Below, in pieces: positions 32,106 to 41,459 of a stretch of DNA of 64,000 bases (position 1 is its first letter; each line of letters begins with the position of its first letter). Position numbers and translations under genes: made by a program. Origin of the DNA: Xanthobacteraceae bacterium (lineage in GTDB: Bacteria; Pseudomonadota; Alphaproteobacteria; Rhizobiales; Xanthobacteraceae); assembly GCA_030041005.1 (NCBI GenBank), contig JASHOR010000148.1, positions 1-64,000 on the forward strand. Direction: 5' to 3'. The notes below the pieces were generated by a model. It did no database searches. It worked only from the letters and a program-made list of their open reading frames with translations, and was not told the origin of the DNA.

Positions 32106-33079
32106 GGCACCGCCACGGGCCCGCCCTTGAGCCAGCGCCCAAGGGATCTGCGGAAGGATGCTCTCGGCCCTTTCCCGTCCGCAATCCCGAGCAAGCCGCC
32201 GGGCAAGAAGAAAATGATGATGACGATCACCGCGCCGAGAATGGCGCGGTTGTAGGCGAGAAAGTGCGACCAAAAGAATTCTTCGAGCAGCAGGAACGAC
32301 GCCGATCCCGCGACCGGTCCCAGCACCGTCCCTACGCCGCCGAGCATGCACATCACCGGAGTCTTGATCGTCATGATGGCATCGAACGCATCGGTCGGAT
32401 CGATGTAGCCGGTCCATGACGCGTAGGCGCCGCCGACCGTGCCGCAGAACATCGCCGACAGGACGAAAGCGACGATCTTGTATCGCGTCGTGTCGATCCC
32501 GACCATGTCGGCTGCATCTTCGTTCTGCTCGATGCAGCGCAGGCCGAAGCCGAGCCGACTGCGGTCGACCAAAATGGAAACGGCAAACGCAATCACCATG
32601 ATGCCGACCATTACCGCCAGGAAGATGCGCGCCACAAAATCCGGTCCGCCATGAAACAGCGGAACGTTCAGTCCATCGCCGCCGCCGGTCAGGCTGTCCG
32701 AGGACGAGATGACCAGACGCAGCACTTCCACCAATCCGAACGAGGCAATCGCGAAATAATGGCCACGCAGGCGAAGAATGATGAGGCCGAACAGCCCGGC
32801 GAAAATTCCGACGCCGGCCGTCGCACAGAGCCACGCCGCCGAAACCGGCAGACCCGCCCGCTGCGTCAGCGCGCCGACATAGCAGCCGAGACCGAAGAAT
32901 GCCGAGGTCGCGAATGACGGATAGCCGGCGAAGCCGCCGATAAAATTCCACGAGATCGCCAGCGTCGAGTACATGGCGATCGTGATGGCAAGATGAACGA
33001 TGTAGTTGTCGCCCCATAGCGGCGTCGACGCGAGCGCGAGTATCCAGACCGCAAAGACGGAACATCGCAGCCGCATCAT
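32102..33079 (-). CDS. livM: Branched-chain amino acid-type ABC permease LivM
   Basis: A 325-residue polytopic membrane protein with at least eight hydrophobic segments. Characteristic LivM parts are AISWNFIGGFAGYPSFATSA, LRGHYFAIASFGLVEVLRLV, RCIEQNEDAADMVGID and MLGGVGTVLGPVAGSASF. ATG 33079 overlaps livH by 4 bp; a second ATG follows at 33076. Confidence 0.92.
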   Translation of the reverse strand: MMRLRCSVFAVWILALASTPLWGDNYIVHLAITIAMYSTLAISWNFIGGFAGYPSFATSAFFGLGCYVGALTQRAGLPVSAAWLCATAGVGIFAGLFGLIILRLRGHYFAIASFGLVEVLRLVISSSDSLTGGGDGLNVPLFHGGPDFVARIFLAVMVGIMVIAFAVSILVDRSRLGFGLRCIEQNEDAADMVGIDTTRYKIVAFVLSAMFCGTVGGAYASWTGYIDPTDAFDAIMTIKTPVMCMLGGVGTVLGPVAGSASFLLLEEFFWSHFLAYNRAILGAVIVIIIFFLPGGLLGIADGKGPRASFRRSLGRWLKGGPVAVP

Positions 33080-33936
33080 TCGAATCCCTTCACTCCCGTC
33101 AACCCGGTCGGCATCGCCACGAGCAGGACAAGCATCAGCGCGAAGCCGGCCGTGAGCGCGTATTGCGGCCCCAGGAACTGGCCGGCGATGCTTTCGACCA
33201 ACCCGAGCACGAGCCCGCCGACTAGCGCGCCTTGAACACTGCCAAGGCCGCCGATGATGCAGACGATGAAGGCTTTGCCGAGAAAGGTGAAGTCGAGGTC
33301 CGTGGTCATCGGATAGACCATGGCGAACACCGCGCCGGTCGCGCCGGCCATCAGGGCGCCGATGCCGAAGGTGATCGCGTAGATATGCTCGACCCGGATG
33401 CCCATCAGCATCGCCGCCGAGCGGTCCATGCGCACGGCAACGATGGCGCGTCCGATGCGCGAACGGCGGAGCACGACGTACAGGAGACCGGTCAACAGCA
33501 GCGCGAGCACCATTCCCGCCAGCCGATCGACCGGCACAAATATGCCGCCCGCGTCGATCACGCCGAGATTGAGCGTCACCCGCACCGGCGTCGCCGTGAA
33601 GTACACAATCATGAAATTGTAGAGGATGAGATCGAGCGCGAAGGTCAACGTCATCGTCACCAGAACGGGCATGTCGACCACGCGGTTGATGAGTATGCGC
33701 TGAATTGCGTAGCCGAGCAGAAACAGAGCAAACGCGACCGCAAACAGCGCAATGAGCGGGTGAACCCCGTAGTCATGCCACGCCGTGTAGGTGAGGTAGC
33801 CGCCGAGCACGAGCAGCGAACCGTGCAGCATATTGATGACGTTAAGCACGCCCCAGACCAGCGAAAAACCGATCGCCAGGCACGCGTACAACGCCCCCAG
33901 CATGATCCCGTTGACGAGCATCTGGACGTACAGCAT
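33076..33936 (-). CDS. livH: Branched-chain amino acid-type ABC permease LivH
   Basis: A 286-residue membrane protein. Signatures are LVNGIMLGALYACLAIGFSL then VWGVLNVINMLHGSLLVLGG, and GKAFIVCIIGGLGSVQGALVGG. Preceded by GGGGGAACCGG before the ATG at 33936. It forms the channel with LivM. A 97-bp gap separates it from livK. Confidence 0.92.
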   Translation of the reverse strand: MLYVQMLVNGIMLGALYACLAIGFSLVWGVLNVINMLHGSLLVLGGYLTYTAWHDYGVHPLIALFAVAFALFLLGYAIQRILINRVVDMPVLVTMTLTFALDLILYNFMIVYFTATPVRVTLNLGVIDAGGIFVPVDRLAGMVLALLLTGLLYVVLRRSRIGRAIVAVRMDRSAAMLMGIRVEHIYAITFGIGALMAGATGAVFAMVYPMTTDLDFTFLGKAFIVCIIGGLGSVQGALVGGLVLGLVESIAGQFLGPQYALTAGFALMLVLLVAMPTGLTGVKGFE

Positions 33937-34033
33937 CCGGTTCCCCCGATCGGAGGGTTGGCGGCACAGCCGGCCAAAGTCCGCCCCGCCCCGAATGATT
34001 TCGATCCAGGGCGGCGTGCGCGATCCGGACGAC

Positions 34034-35242
34034 CTACTTCATCAGCTCAAGATCGGCGTTCTTCACGCCGTCCGGGTACAGCACCTTGATCTGCTTGTTT
34101 TGGATTTGAATGATCGGAATCGACCCCGCCTCGTTCAAGCCATTGGCGGCGTATTTGATCGGTCCGTAGAATGTCGTGATGTTGGTGCTTGCGAGCGCAT
34201 CGCGCACCTTCTGATGATCAAGCGTGCCGGCCCGCTCGATGGCGTTGGCCAGGATTACCCCCGCGGCCGCGCAAGAGGCATGGATGTAGTCCGGTTCTAC
34301 GTGCTCCTTGGCGACGAAATCCTTGACGAAGGATTGCGTTGTCGGCCACACGCCGACGCCCTGGTAATTGACCGCGGGATGCCACCACGTCCAGCTCGTA
34401 ATACCGTTGGCGAGGTTGCCGAGCGCGTCGGTGTACTCCTTGTAGGCGGGACCGGCCACCATGGTCACGACCGGGGCGGTCACACCGAGATCGCTCATCT
34501 GTTTGCGAATCAATATCAGATCCGAGGTATAGCCGGTAACATAGATCCAGTCCGGCTTGGCCGCCTTGATCGCCGACAGCCCGGACGAATGATCGATGGT
34601 GCCGACCGGATAATAGTTGTTGTAGGCCACATTCAGGCCCGCAGCCTTGGCCGCTTCGGCCACCCCGCTCGCCATCGACTTCGGGAACACGTCGTCGCGG
34701 CCGTAGATCGCGATCGACTTGATGCTCGGAGCCTTGGTCTTGATGTATTTGACGATGATGGCGTTGGAGGCGCCGTTCGCCGCTAACAACCCGAACAGAT
34801 ATTTGAAGCCCTGGTTGTAGACTGTTTCCGCCGACGACGAGCAGGCGATGAGCGGCATCTGATAACGCTCGGCGACAGAGGCGACAATCTTGGTATGGCC
34901 GGATCCGAACGGGGCAAAGAGGAAGTTCACCTTGTCGTCCGTTATCAGCTTTTCGGCGAGCTGAGCGGCACGCTGCCCATCGGACTGATAGTCATACTCA
35001 ACCAGTTTGACATTCATTTTCTTGCCGCCGACGTTGATCCCGCCCGAAGCATTGACCTTGGCAACCCACATATTCCAGACGACTTCCTGCTTTTTCGACT
35101 CCACCGCCAGCGGACCGGTGAGCGCCAGCGGCGCTCCGATCTTGATGACATCGTCGGCTTGGGCCGGCGCTCCCGAGAGCGCCATCACCGCGATGGCCGA
35201 AGCGAAAGCGAGCCATAAACAATGACGAGATACGAATTTCAT
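34034..35242 (-). CDS. Liv-type periplasmic substrate-binding protein (LivK-like)
   Basis: A 402-residue receptor with a Sec signal peptide (LWLAFASAIAVMALSGAPAQA, cleavage before DDVIKIG). The mature part has IGAPLALTGPLAVESKKQE, LVEYDYQSDGQRAAQLAEKL, FGSGHTKIVASVAERYQMPL and YATSDL-like YVTGYTSDLILIRKQM, of the Leu/Ile/Val-amide-aromatic receptor family. ATG 35242 follows a strong GGGAGGG. First gene of the liv operon with an operator-like dyad about 110 bp upstream. The ligand may be the pathway substrate rather than leucine. Confidence 0.9.
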   Translation of the reverse strand: MKFVSRHCLWLAFASAIAVMALSGAPAQADDVIKIGAPLALTGPLAVESKKQEVVWNMWVAKVNASGGINVGGKKMNVKLVEYDYQSDGQRAAQLAEKLITDDKVNFLFAPFGSGHTKIVASVAERYQMPLIACSSSAETVYNQGFKYLFGLLAANGASNAIIVKYIKTKAPSIKSIAIYGRDDVFPKSMASGVAEAAKAAGLNVAYNNYYPVGTIDHSSGLSAIKAAKPDWIYVTGYTSDLILIRKQMSDLGVTAPVVTMVAGPAYKEYTDALGNLANGITSWTWWHPAVNYQGVGVWPTTQSFVKDFVAKEHVEPDYIHASCAAAGVILANAIERAGTLDHQKVRDALASTNITTFYGPIKYAANGLNEAGSIPIIQIQNKQIKVLYPDGVKNADLELMK

Positions 35243-35352
35243 GGAACCCTCCCGACCCATTTTTTGCCGTAAGCGACAAACGTCACGCGTATCCTTGGCG
35301 GACGGGTTGCATGATTCATGCCAAGGCTTGCCGCTCAGCCGGAATTATATGT

Positions 35353-35366
35353 GATTAAGATTAGAA
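35353..35366. promoter_or_regulatory. Operator-like palindrome upstream of livK
   Basis: GATTAAGATTAGAA shares TAAGATTAG with the npdG operator and fits the dyad with mismatches in the outer bases. It lies in the 282-bp gap between livK and gcvP. The rest of that gap shows no gene. Confidence 0.5.
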
Positions 35367-35524
35367 TGACCATCCCACTTAGCGGAATGAATTTGCACGA
35401 AACGCCCCATGAAGGCGTCGCGGCGAGCGCTAGACCGCACGGTCCATGCGCGCCGACCAATCCTGCCACCTTTTGCAACGGAGCGTAGCTCAGCGTTACA
35501 TGACCGTTCGCCGGTTGAAACGGC

Positions 35525-38446
35525 TCAGCGTGAGACAACGGCATCGGTCTGCGGCGAAGTACACGTGCACATCAGATTGCGGTCGCCATAGGCGTTATCA
35601 ATGCGGTTGACCGGACACCAATACTTGTCGGCGGCTAGACCGGCCGGGAAGCACGCGGCTTCGCGCGAATATGGCCTTTTCCATTCCGCGTCCGCGAGAT
35701 CGGCCGCCGTGTGCGGCGCATTTTTCAGCGGATTGTCCTTTTTCGAGGCGTCGCCCGATTCGATTTGCCGGATTTCCTCGCGGATTGCGATCATGGCATT
35801 GCAGAACCGGTCAAGCTCCCACAGCGATTCCGACTCCGTGGGCTCGATCATCAGCGTGCCGGGCACCGGAAAGCTCATCGTCGGCGCGTGAAATCCGTAA
35901 TCGATCAGTCGCTTTGCCACATCCTCGACCGAAACCCCCGCACTGTCGCGAAACGGGCGAATATCGACGATGCATTCGTGCGCGACGCGATTGCTCGCGC
36001 CTTTGAACAGCAGCGGATAATGTGATTGGAGCCGAGCGGCGATATAGTTCGCATTGAGAATGGCGACTCTCGTCGCCTGTGTCAGTCCGTCTCCGCCCAT
36101 CAACGCCATGTAGGCCCATGCAACAGTCAGTATCGATGCCGAGCCGAACGGCGCGGCCGTGACCGGACCAACCGAGCCGGTTGCGCTGGCCTGATCGGTG
36201 AGCGGGTGGGACGGCATGTAGCTCGCAAGATGAGTCTTGACTCCGATGGGCCCCATTCCCGGCCCGCCACCGCCGTGCGGGATGCAAAACGTCTTATGCA
36301 GATTGAAATGGCTGACATCGGCCCCGTAGTCGCCCGGCCGCGCCAGCCCGACCTGCGCGTTCAGATTGGCGCCATCCAGATAGACCTGACCGCCATGCTG
36401 GTGCACGATGTCGCAGATCGAACGAATTGATGTCTCGAAGACGCCGTGCGTCGAAGGATATGTAAGCATGGCCGCAGCAAGCCGGTCGGAGGCGGCCTCG
36501 GCCTTTCGCGACAAGTCCTGCAGATCGACGCTGCCGTCGGCGTCGCATTCGACGGCGACGACGTCCATGCCCGCCATATGGGCAGAAGCCGGATTTGTGC
36601 CATGCGCCGAAGTGGGGATGAGGCAGATCGTGCGCTGCGACTGCCCCCTGGCGCGATGGAATGCGCGAATCGCCAAGAGCCCAGCATACTCGCCCTGCGC
36701 GCCCGAATTCGGCTGCAGCGACACCGCATCGTAACCAGAGATCGCGATCAGCTTTGCTTTCAGATCGGACATCATCTCGGCATATCCGCGCGCTTGCTCT
36801 GCCGGCACAAATGGATGGAGCCTGGCAAATCCGGGCCAGGTCAATGGTATCATTTCCGCGGTGCCGTTGAGCTTCATGGTGCACGAGCCCAACGGAATCA
36901 TCGTGCGATCGAGGGCGAGATCACGATCGCTCAGGCGCCGCAGGTAGCGCAGCATCTCTGTCTCGGACTGGTGCTCGTTGAAAACGCGATGGGTGAGAAA
37001 TTCAGACCGGCGCCTGAGCACGTCCGGAATTGCGTCCCCGATCGACAAGGGTGCGGCCTCGCCAACGCGTTCGATCGGGCGCCGCTCGACGCCTTTCGCC
37101 GGACCGAACGCCGCCCAAATACGCTCGACAACCTCTCGTGTCGTGGTTTCGTCGCAGCTAATACCAATCATCCCCGGCAGAGATCGCAAATTGATGCCGC
37201 TCTTAAGAGCGCGGTTCAACACCGCATCGCGCTGGTCGCCGGTCTCCACGACGAAAGTGTCGAAGTAGGACGGCGTCGGAATGCGCCAGCCCTGCTCGGT
37301 CAGGCCGCGCGCGAGCAGCGTTGCGGTTCGCGCCACGCGGCTGGCGATCTGCCGGAGGCCGGGGGCGCCGTGATAGACCGCATACAGCGATGCGATTATC
37401 GCCGGCAGCACTTCGGCCGTGCAGACGTTCGATGTCGCCTTTTCGCGACGAATGTGCTGCTCGCGGGTTTGCAGCGCCAGCCGCAACGCCGGGCGTCCGC
37501 GACTATCGATACTTGCGCCGACCAGCCTGCCGGGCAGCGCTCTCGCAAAAGCCCCGCGCGTGGCGATGTAGGCGGCGTGCGGTCCGCCATAGCCCATCGG
37601 TAACCCGAACCGCTGGGTCGAGCCCATGGCGATATCAGCCCCGAACTCTCCCGGGGGCGTGATGAGCACAAGCGCCAACGGATCCGCCGCGACTGCGGCA
37701 ATCGCCTGATGCGCGTGAAGCTTCGCGATCGTCTCCCGATACTCCACGAGAGCGCCGCTTGAGCCCGGATACTGCAGCATGGCTCCGAAAACGGCCGCCG
37801 GATCGAGATCAGTCGCTGGATCGCCGATCGTAATAGACCAGCCAAGCGGTTCGGCGCGGGTGCGCACGACCGCGATGGTCTGCGGGTGGCAATCCCGATC
37901 GACAAAGAACGCCTGCGCGGTCGACTGCGAAACCCGGCGCGCCATGGCCATGGCTTCTGCCGCAGCGGTCGCTTCGTCGAGCAGCGACGCATTTGCCACG
38001 TCGAGCCCGGTGAGATCGCAGATCATCGTCTGGAAATTCAGCAGCGCTTCCAGCCGCCCTTGGCTGATCTCCGCTTGATAGGGCGTATAAGCCGTGTACC
38101 AGGCGGGATTCTCCAATACGTTGCGCTGGATCACCGGCGGCAAGTGCGTGCCGTAATAGCCTTGTCCGATCATCGACGTCAGCACGACGTTTCGTTCAGC
38201 AAAGAGGCGCATTTTGTCGAGCAGTTCAGCCTCGGACAGCGGCGAACCGAACGTCAGCGGCTGCCGCTGGCGAATGTCGTGCGGAATTGCCTCCTCGACG
38301 AGCGCTTCGAGGCTTGACGCCCCGATGCACGCGAGCATGCGCGCGATATCATCCTGCCGCGGACCGATATGCCTGCCGACGAACCCGCCGCATGCCGTCC
38401 CAAAGGTCGGGGTTGCGAACGATCTTTGTTCCGCCTGCACGTTCAT
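35525..38446 (-). CDS. gcvP: Glycine dehydrogenase (decarboxylating), P protein
   Basis: A 973-residue single-chain P protein that decarboxylates glycine and passes aminomethyl to lipoyl-GcvH. The N-terminal half has [17 protein letters not shown] and [20 protein letters not shown]; the C-terminal half carries the PLP-lysine motif [20 protein letters not shown] and [17 protein letters not shown]. Full length compared with E. coli GcvP. Starts 2 bp after gcvH. Last gene of the operon. Confidence 0.97.
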   Translation of the reverse strand: MNVQAEQRSFATPTFGTACGGFVGRHIGPRQDDIARMLACIGASSLEALVEEAIPHDIRQRQPLTFGSPLSEAELLDKMRLFAERNVVLTSMIGQGYYGTHLPPVIQRNVLENPAWYTAYTPYQAEISQGRLEALLNFQTMICDLTGLDVANASLLDEATAAAEAMAMARRVSQSTAQAFFVDRDCHPQTIAVVRTRAEPLGWSITIGDPATDLDPAAVFGAMLQYPGSSGALVEYRETIAKLHAHQAIAAVAADPLALVLITPPGEFGADIAMGSTQRFGLPMGYGGPHAAYIATRGAFARALPGRLVGASIDSRGRPALRLALQTREQHIRREKATSNVCTAEVLPAIIASLYAVYHGAPGLRQIASRVARTATLLARGLTEQGWRIPTPSYFDTFVVETGDQRDAVLNRALKSGINLRSLPGMIGISCDETTTREVVERIWAAFGPAKGVERRPIERVGEAAPLSIGDAIPDVLRRRSEFLTHRVFNEHQSETEMLRYLRRLSDRDLALDRTMIPLGSCTMKLNGTAEMIPLTWPGFARLHPFVPAEQARGYAEMMSDLKAKLIAISGYDAVSLQPNSGAQGEYAGLLAIRAFHRARGQSQRTICLIPTSAHGTNPASAHMAGMDVVAVECDADGSVDLQDLSRKAEAASDRLAAAMLTYPSTHGVFETSIRSICDIVHQHGGQVYLDGANLNAQVGLARPGDYGADVSHFNLHKTFCIPHGGGGPGMGPIGVKTHLASYMPSHPLTDQASATGSVGPVTAAPFGSASILTVAWAYMALMGGDGLTQATRVAILNANYIAARLQSHYPLLFKGASNRVAHECIVDIRPFRDSAGVSVEDVAKRLIDYGFHAPTMSFPVPGTLMIEPTESESLWELDRFCNAMIAIREEIRQIESGDASKKDNPLKNAPHTAADLADAEWKRPYSREAACFPAGLAADKYWCPVNRIDNAYGDRNLMCTCTSPQTDAVVSR

Positions 38447-38448
38447 GA

Positions 38449-38811
38449 TCAGCCGACCTTTGCCTTGTAAGCAGCTTCATCCATCATCCCATCGAGGTCC
38501 GATGGATTTGCCAGCCTGATCTTGAAGAACCATCCCTTGTCCATCGCATCGGAATTGATCAGGCCAGGTTCGCCGACCAGCGTTTCGTTGATCTCGATCA
38601 CTTCGCCGCTGACTGGCGAATAGACATCCGAGGCGGCCTTGACCGACTCGACGACAGCGGCCGTGACACCTTTTTCAAGCCTCCTGCCGCGTGCCGGAAG
38701 CTCGACGAAGACAATGTCGCCGAGTTGCTCTTGCGCATATGGCGTAATCCCGACCGTCGCGAGATCGCCTTCGATGCGCAACCATTCGTGTTCGTCCGTG
38801 AATCTAAGCAT
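38449..38811 (-). CDS. gcvH: Glycine cleavage system H protein
   Basis: A 120-residue lipoyl carrier. The lipoylated residue is Lys58 in [19 protein letters not shown]. It begins [20 protein letters not shown], as usual. The start ATG 38811 is fixed by the family N-terminus; the frame is open further upstream but that part has no homology. It shuttles the aminomethyl group from GcvP to GcvT. Confidence 0.96.
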   Translation of the reverse strand: MLRFTDEHEWLRIEGDLATVGITPYAQEQLGDIVFVELPARGRRLEKGVTAAVVESVKAASDVYSPVSGEVIEINETLVGEPGLINSDAMDKGWFFKIRLANPSDLDGMMDEAAYKAKVG

Positions 38812-38834
38812 CGCGATGTGCTCCAGGATAGGGA

Positions 38835-39983
38835 TTAGCGCCGGTAGCGATGAGCGACGAACGGCAGCGTTGTCACCTCGACCAAAACCCGTTGGCTGCG
38901 CACTTCCGCCACCAATTGGCTGCCGGGCAGCGCGTGCGCCGGTGCGACATATCCCATGGCGACGGGAGCGCCGACCGTCGGTCCGTACAGACCCGAGGTG
39001 ACCACGCCGATCGGGTCGCGATCGGAATGGCTTGCAAACAACAATGCACCGTTGCGGACCGGAACGCGTCCTTGCGGCCGCAGCCCGACACGACGCCGCC
39101 GCGGCCCGCAATCAAGCTCGTCAAGGATTCTGTCAGCGCCGAGAAAATTACCGGCGCGTCCGCCACCGGGGCGGCGGACTTTCTGTATGGCCCATTCGAG
39201 ACCGGCCTCCACGGGTGTTGACGCCTCGTCGATGTCGGCGCCGTAGAGGCACAGCCCGGCTTCCGTGCGCAGACTGTCGCGCGCGCCCAGTCCGACAAGC
39301 GCGATCTCCGGATGCTGAAGCAGCGCGCGCGCGAGCTTCTCCGCCCGTTCCGCCGGCACACTGATCTCGAAGCCGTCCTCGCCGGTATAGCCGGAACGCG
39401 ACACCACGCAGGGAATGCGGGCAAGCTCGAACTCGCCGACGTCCATGAAGCGCAAGCCGGCGACCGGCGCCGCCAACCGGGTCAGCACGGATTGCGCGGC
39501 AGGCCCTTGAACCGCCAGCAGCGCGCGATCGGCATTGTTTTCGAGTCTGCAAACCTGCGCCAGGTTGGTTCGCAGATGCTTCCAGTCCACCTCCGTGCGG
39601 CTCGCGTTGACGATGAGGAGGAAATGATCGTTGCGATGACCGATGATGAGATCGTCGATAATGCCGCCCTGGGCGTTGGTGAACAGCGCGTACCGTTCGC
39701 GCCCCGGAGCGAGACCGAGAACATCGACCGGCACGAGGCGCTCAAGCGCGCTCGCCAAGGCGGAGAGTTCGCCTGCTGCGGGGCGCAGCGTGATCTGTCC
39801 CATATGCGATACGTCGAACAGGCCCGCAGCCTCGCGCGTATGGAGATGCTCCTTGAGAACGCCAAGCGGATACTGGATGGGCATCTCATATCCCGCGAAC
39901 GCGGTCATGCGGGCGCCACGTTCACAGTGGAGCGCATGGAGCGGCGTGCGCCGCAGCGTTTTTGCCTCCGGGACAACGGTCAT
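38835..39983 (-). CDS. gcvT: Aminomethyltransferase, glycine cleavage T protein
   Basis: A 382-residue T protein. It moves the methylene group to tetrahydrofolate and releases ammonia. Motifs: [62 protein letters not shown] 39983 is chosen from the family N-terminus. First gene of the gcvTHP operon, directly behind the glycine riboswitch. Confidence 0.95.
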   Translation of the reverse strand: MTVVPEAKTLRRTPLHALHCERGARMTAFAGYEMPIQYPLGVLKEHLHTREAAGLFDVSHMGQITLRPAAGELSALASALERLVPVDVLGLAPGRERYALFTNAQGGIIDDLIIGHRNDHFLLIVNASRTEVDWKHLRTNLAQVCRLENNADRALLAVQGPAAQSVLTRLAAPVAGLRFMDVGEFELARIPCVVSRSGYTGEDGFEISVPAERAEKLARALLQHPEIALVGLGARDSLRTEAGLCLYGADIDEASTPVEAGLEWAIQKVRRPGGGRAGNFLGADRILDELDCGPRRRRVGLRPQGRVPVRNGALLFASHSDRDPIGVVTSGLYGPTVGAPVAMGYVAPAHALPGSQLVAEVRSQRVLVEVTTLPFVAHRYRR

Positions 39984-40121
39984 CGTTGCGGCCCGAAATC
40001 GCTCAGGTCGCGCAGACTGCAAGCATGCAGACCAGACCGCCGCGCGTAGCATTTCGGATTGTCAGTGGTCGATCGATGACGGGACTTCGGCATGGCACCT
40101 CACCAGCATTCGCTGAGTTGA

Positions 40122-40283
40122 TCGGTGCCCCCTCTGTCTTTTTGCCTGAGAACGTTATCCCGTCGGCGGACGCGTCGCGTCTCTTTCCAGAGTCTCAACG
40201 GGCATTGAGCGGTTCATGTGCCTGAGAGTTTCCGGGGCGGTTGCTCCTTCGGCGCCGGTCCAGGGCCGGCCTCTCCCGCGACA
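40122..40283 (-). promoter_or_regulatory. Tandem glycine riboswitch upstream of gcvT
   Basis: On the - strand two aptamer cores follow each other. The first runs from GGAGAGGCCGGCCC through GCGCCGAAGGAGCAACCGC to AACTCTCAGGCAC (about 40279-40212). The second runs from GGAAAGAGACGC through CGCCGACGGGATAACG to TTCTCAGGCAAAAAGACAGA (about 40196-40133). The paired GAGA...CTCTCAGGCA and CGCCGA(A/C)GG elements are the glycine riboswitch consensus. It normally turns on gcv expression when glycine is abundant. The remaining sequence between it and the + strand glgX remnant (40284-40525) shows no gene and must hold the gcv promoter. Confidence 0.92.
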
Positions 40284-40525
40284 ATGCCTAGGCAGTCTCG
40301 ATTTCGTCTCCTCGGTTGCCCGCGCGCGGTCTCATTACCGCAGAGTCGTCGCCTTGTCACCCGCTCCCAGCGACCGTTTTCCCGCACCCGCGAAAGCCAC
40401 TCCGCCAAGTGCCATCAGCGCCGGGCCCGTCGCGTCAGCAATGGAACCCGTCCAGCCTTTGTCCGTTGTGCCTTGGCACAGGCCAACCGATGGATGCCTG
40501 CGCTGATATCGTTGCTCCACAGGTG

Positions 40526-41240
40526 ATGCGCAAAGCACGTCTGCGTGAAGGCCTGCCGCACCCGCGAGGCGCGACATGGATGGGGTTGGGCGTCAACTTC
40601 GCCCTCTTCTCCGCCAACGCCGCCAAGGTCGAGCTGTGCATTTTCGACGAGCAGAGAGATCGTGAGATCGAGCGAATCGATTTGCCCGAATTCACCGACG
40701 AAATATGGCACGGTTTCCTGCCTGACGCGCGGCCGGGCACGATCTACGGTTATCGCGTCGAGGCACGGCTACCGCTTCAATCCCAACAAGCTTCTGCTCG
40801 ATCCCCACGCCAAGGCAGTGGTTGGCAGACTTGATTGGAATCCGGCTTCTGCGACAGAGCCGCTTTCTGACCGGCGGCTGGAGTGACGCATTAGGCGTCA
40901 AGGATAGCACTTGGCTCACGCCGGCCGGCGAGGAAATGACCCCGCAGCAGTGGCAGGATCCGGCAGCGAAATGCGTCGGTCTCTTGCGCGACGGGCGCGC
41001 CCAGATCAGCGGGATTACGCGGCGCGCCGGCGAAGCAACGCTGCTGCTCGTCACCAACGCCCATTATGACGTCGTTATATTTACCCTGCCCAAGGCGCCG
41101 GGCGGCCGCGGTTGGCTCCGGCTGGTCGACACCAACTTTCCGGATGAAGACGACGATGACGACGCGCCCACCTTTAAATTCGGATACCACTACCAGATGA
41201 CAGGCCGGTCGCTGCTCCTGTTTCTATTGCGCCGCGCGCC
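40526..41240 (+). pseudogene. glgX: Decayed glgX (glycogen debranching enzyme) with catalytic centre deleted
   Basis: Three frames carry consecutive GlgX pieces. 40526-40762 encodes the N-terminus (GLPHPRGATWMGLGVNFALF, ELCIFDEQ, WHGFLPDARPGTIYGYRV). After a frameshift, about 40764-40826 encodes HGYRFNPNKLLLDPHAKAVVG. A third frame from about 40840 encodes the C-terminus (RQSRFLTGGWSDALGVKDST, WLTPAGEEMTPQQWQDPAAK, LLVTNAHYDVVIFTLP). Roughly 500 codons with the GH13 catalytic domain are absent. An intact glgX lies at 50262-52370. The following ~220 bp to glgE (41241-41459) contain no recognisable gene. Confidence 0.85.
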
Positions 41241-41459
41241 CCCCCCCAGCGACGACCATCGCAGGACGAAGCCAGTTCTGAGCGAAGGGCCAAGTCACTG
41301 CCGTGACGCGACGCCAAGCCGAGCAGATTCGATCGGCCCACGCCGACATGGCAACATGGCGGAGATTGGCGTACCATCATGGCACTTTTTCGACCCAAAT
41401 GCCTTGGGGAGAAAAGGAAAATCAAGAGCCGGACGCGACCAGCCGGGGCAACTTTATCT

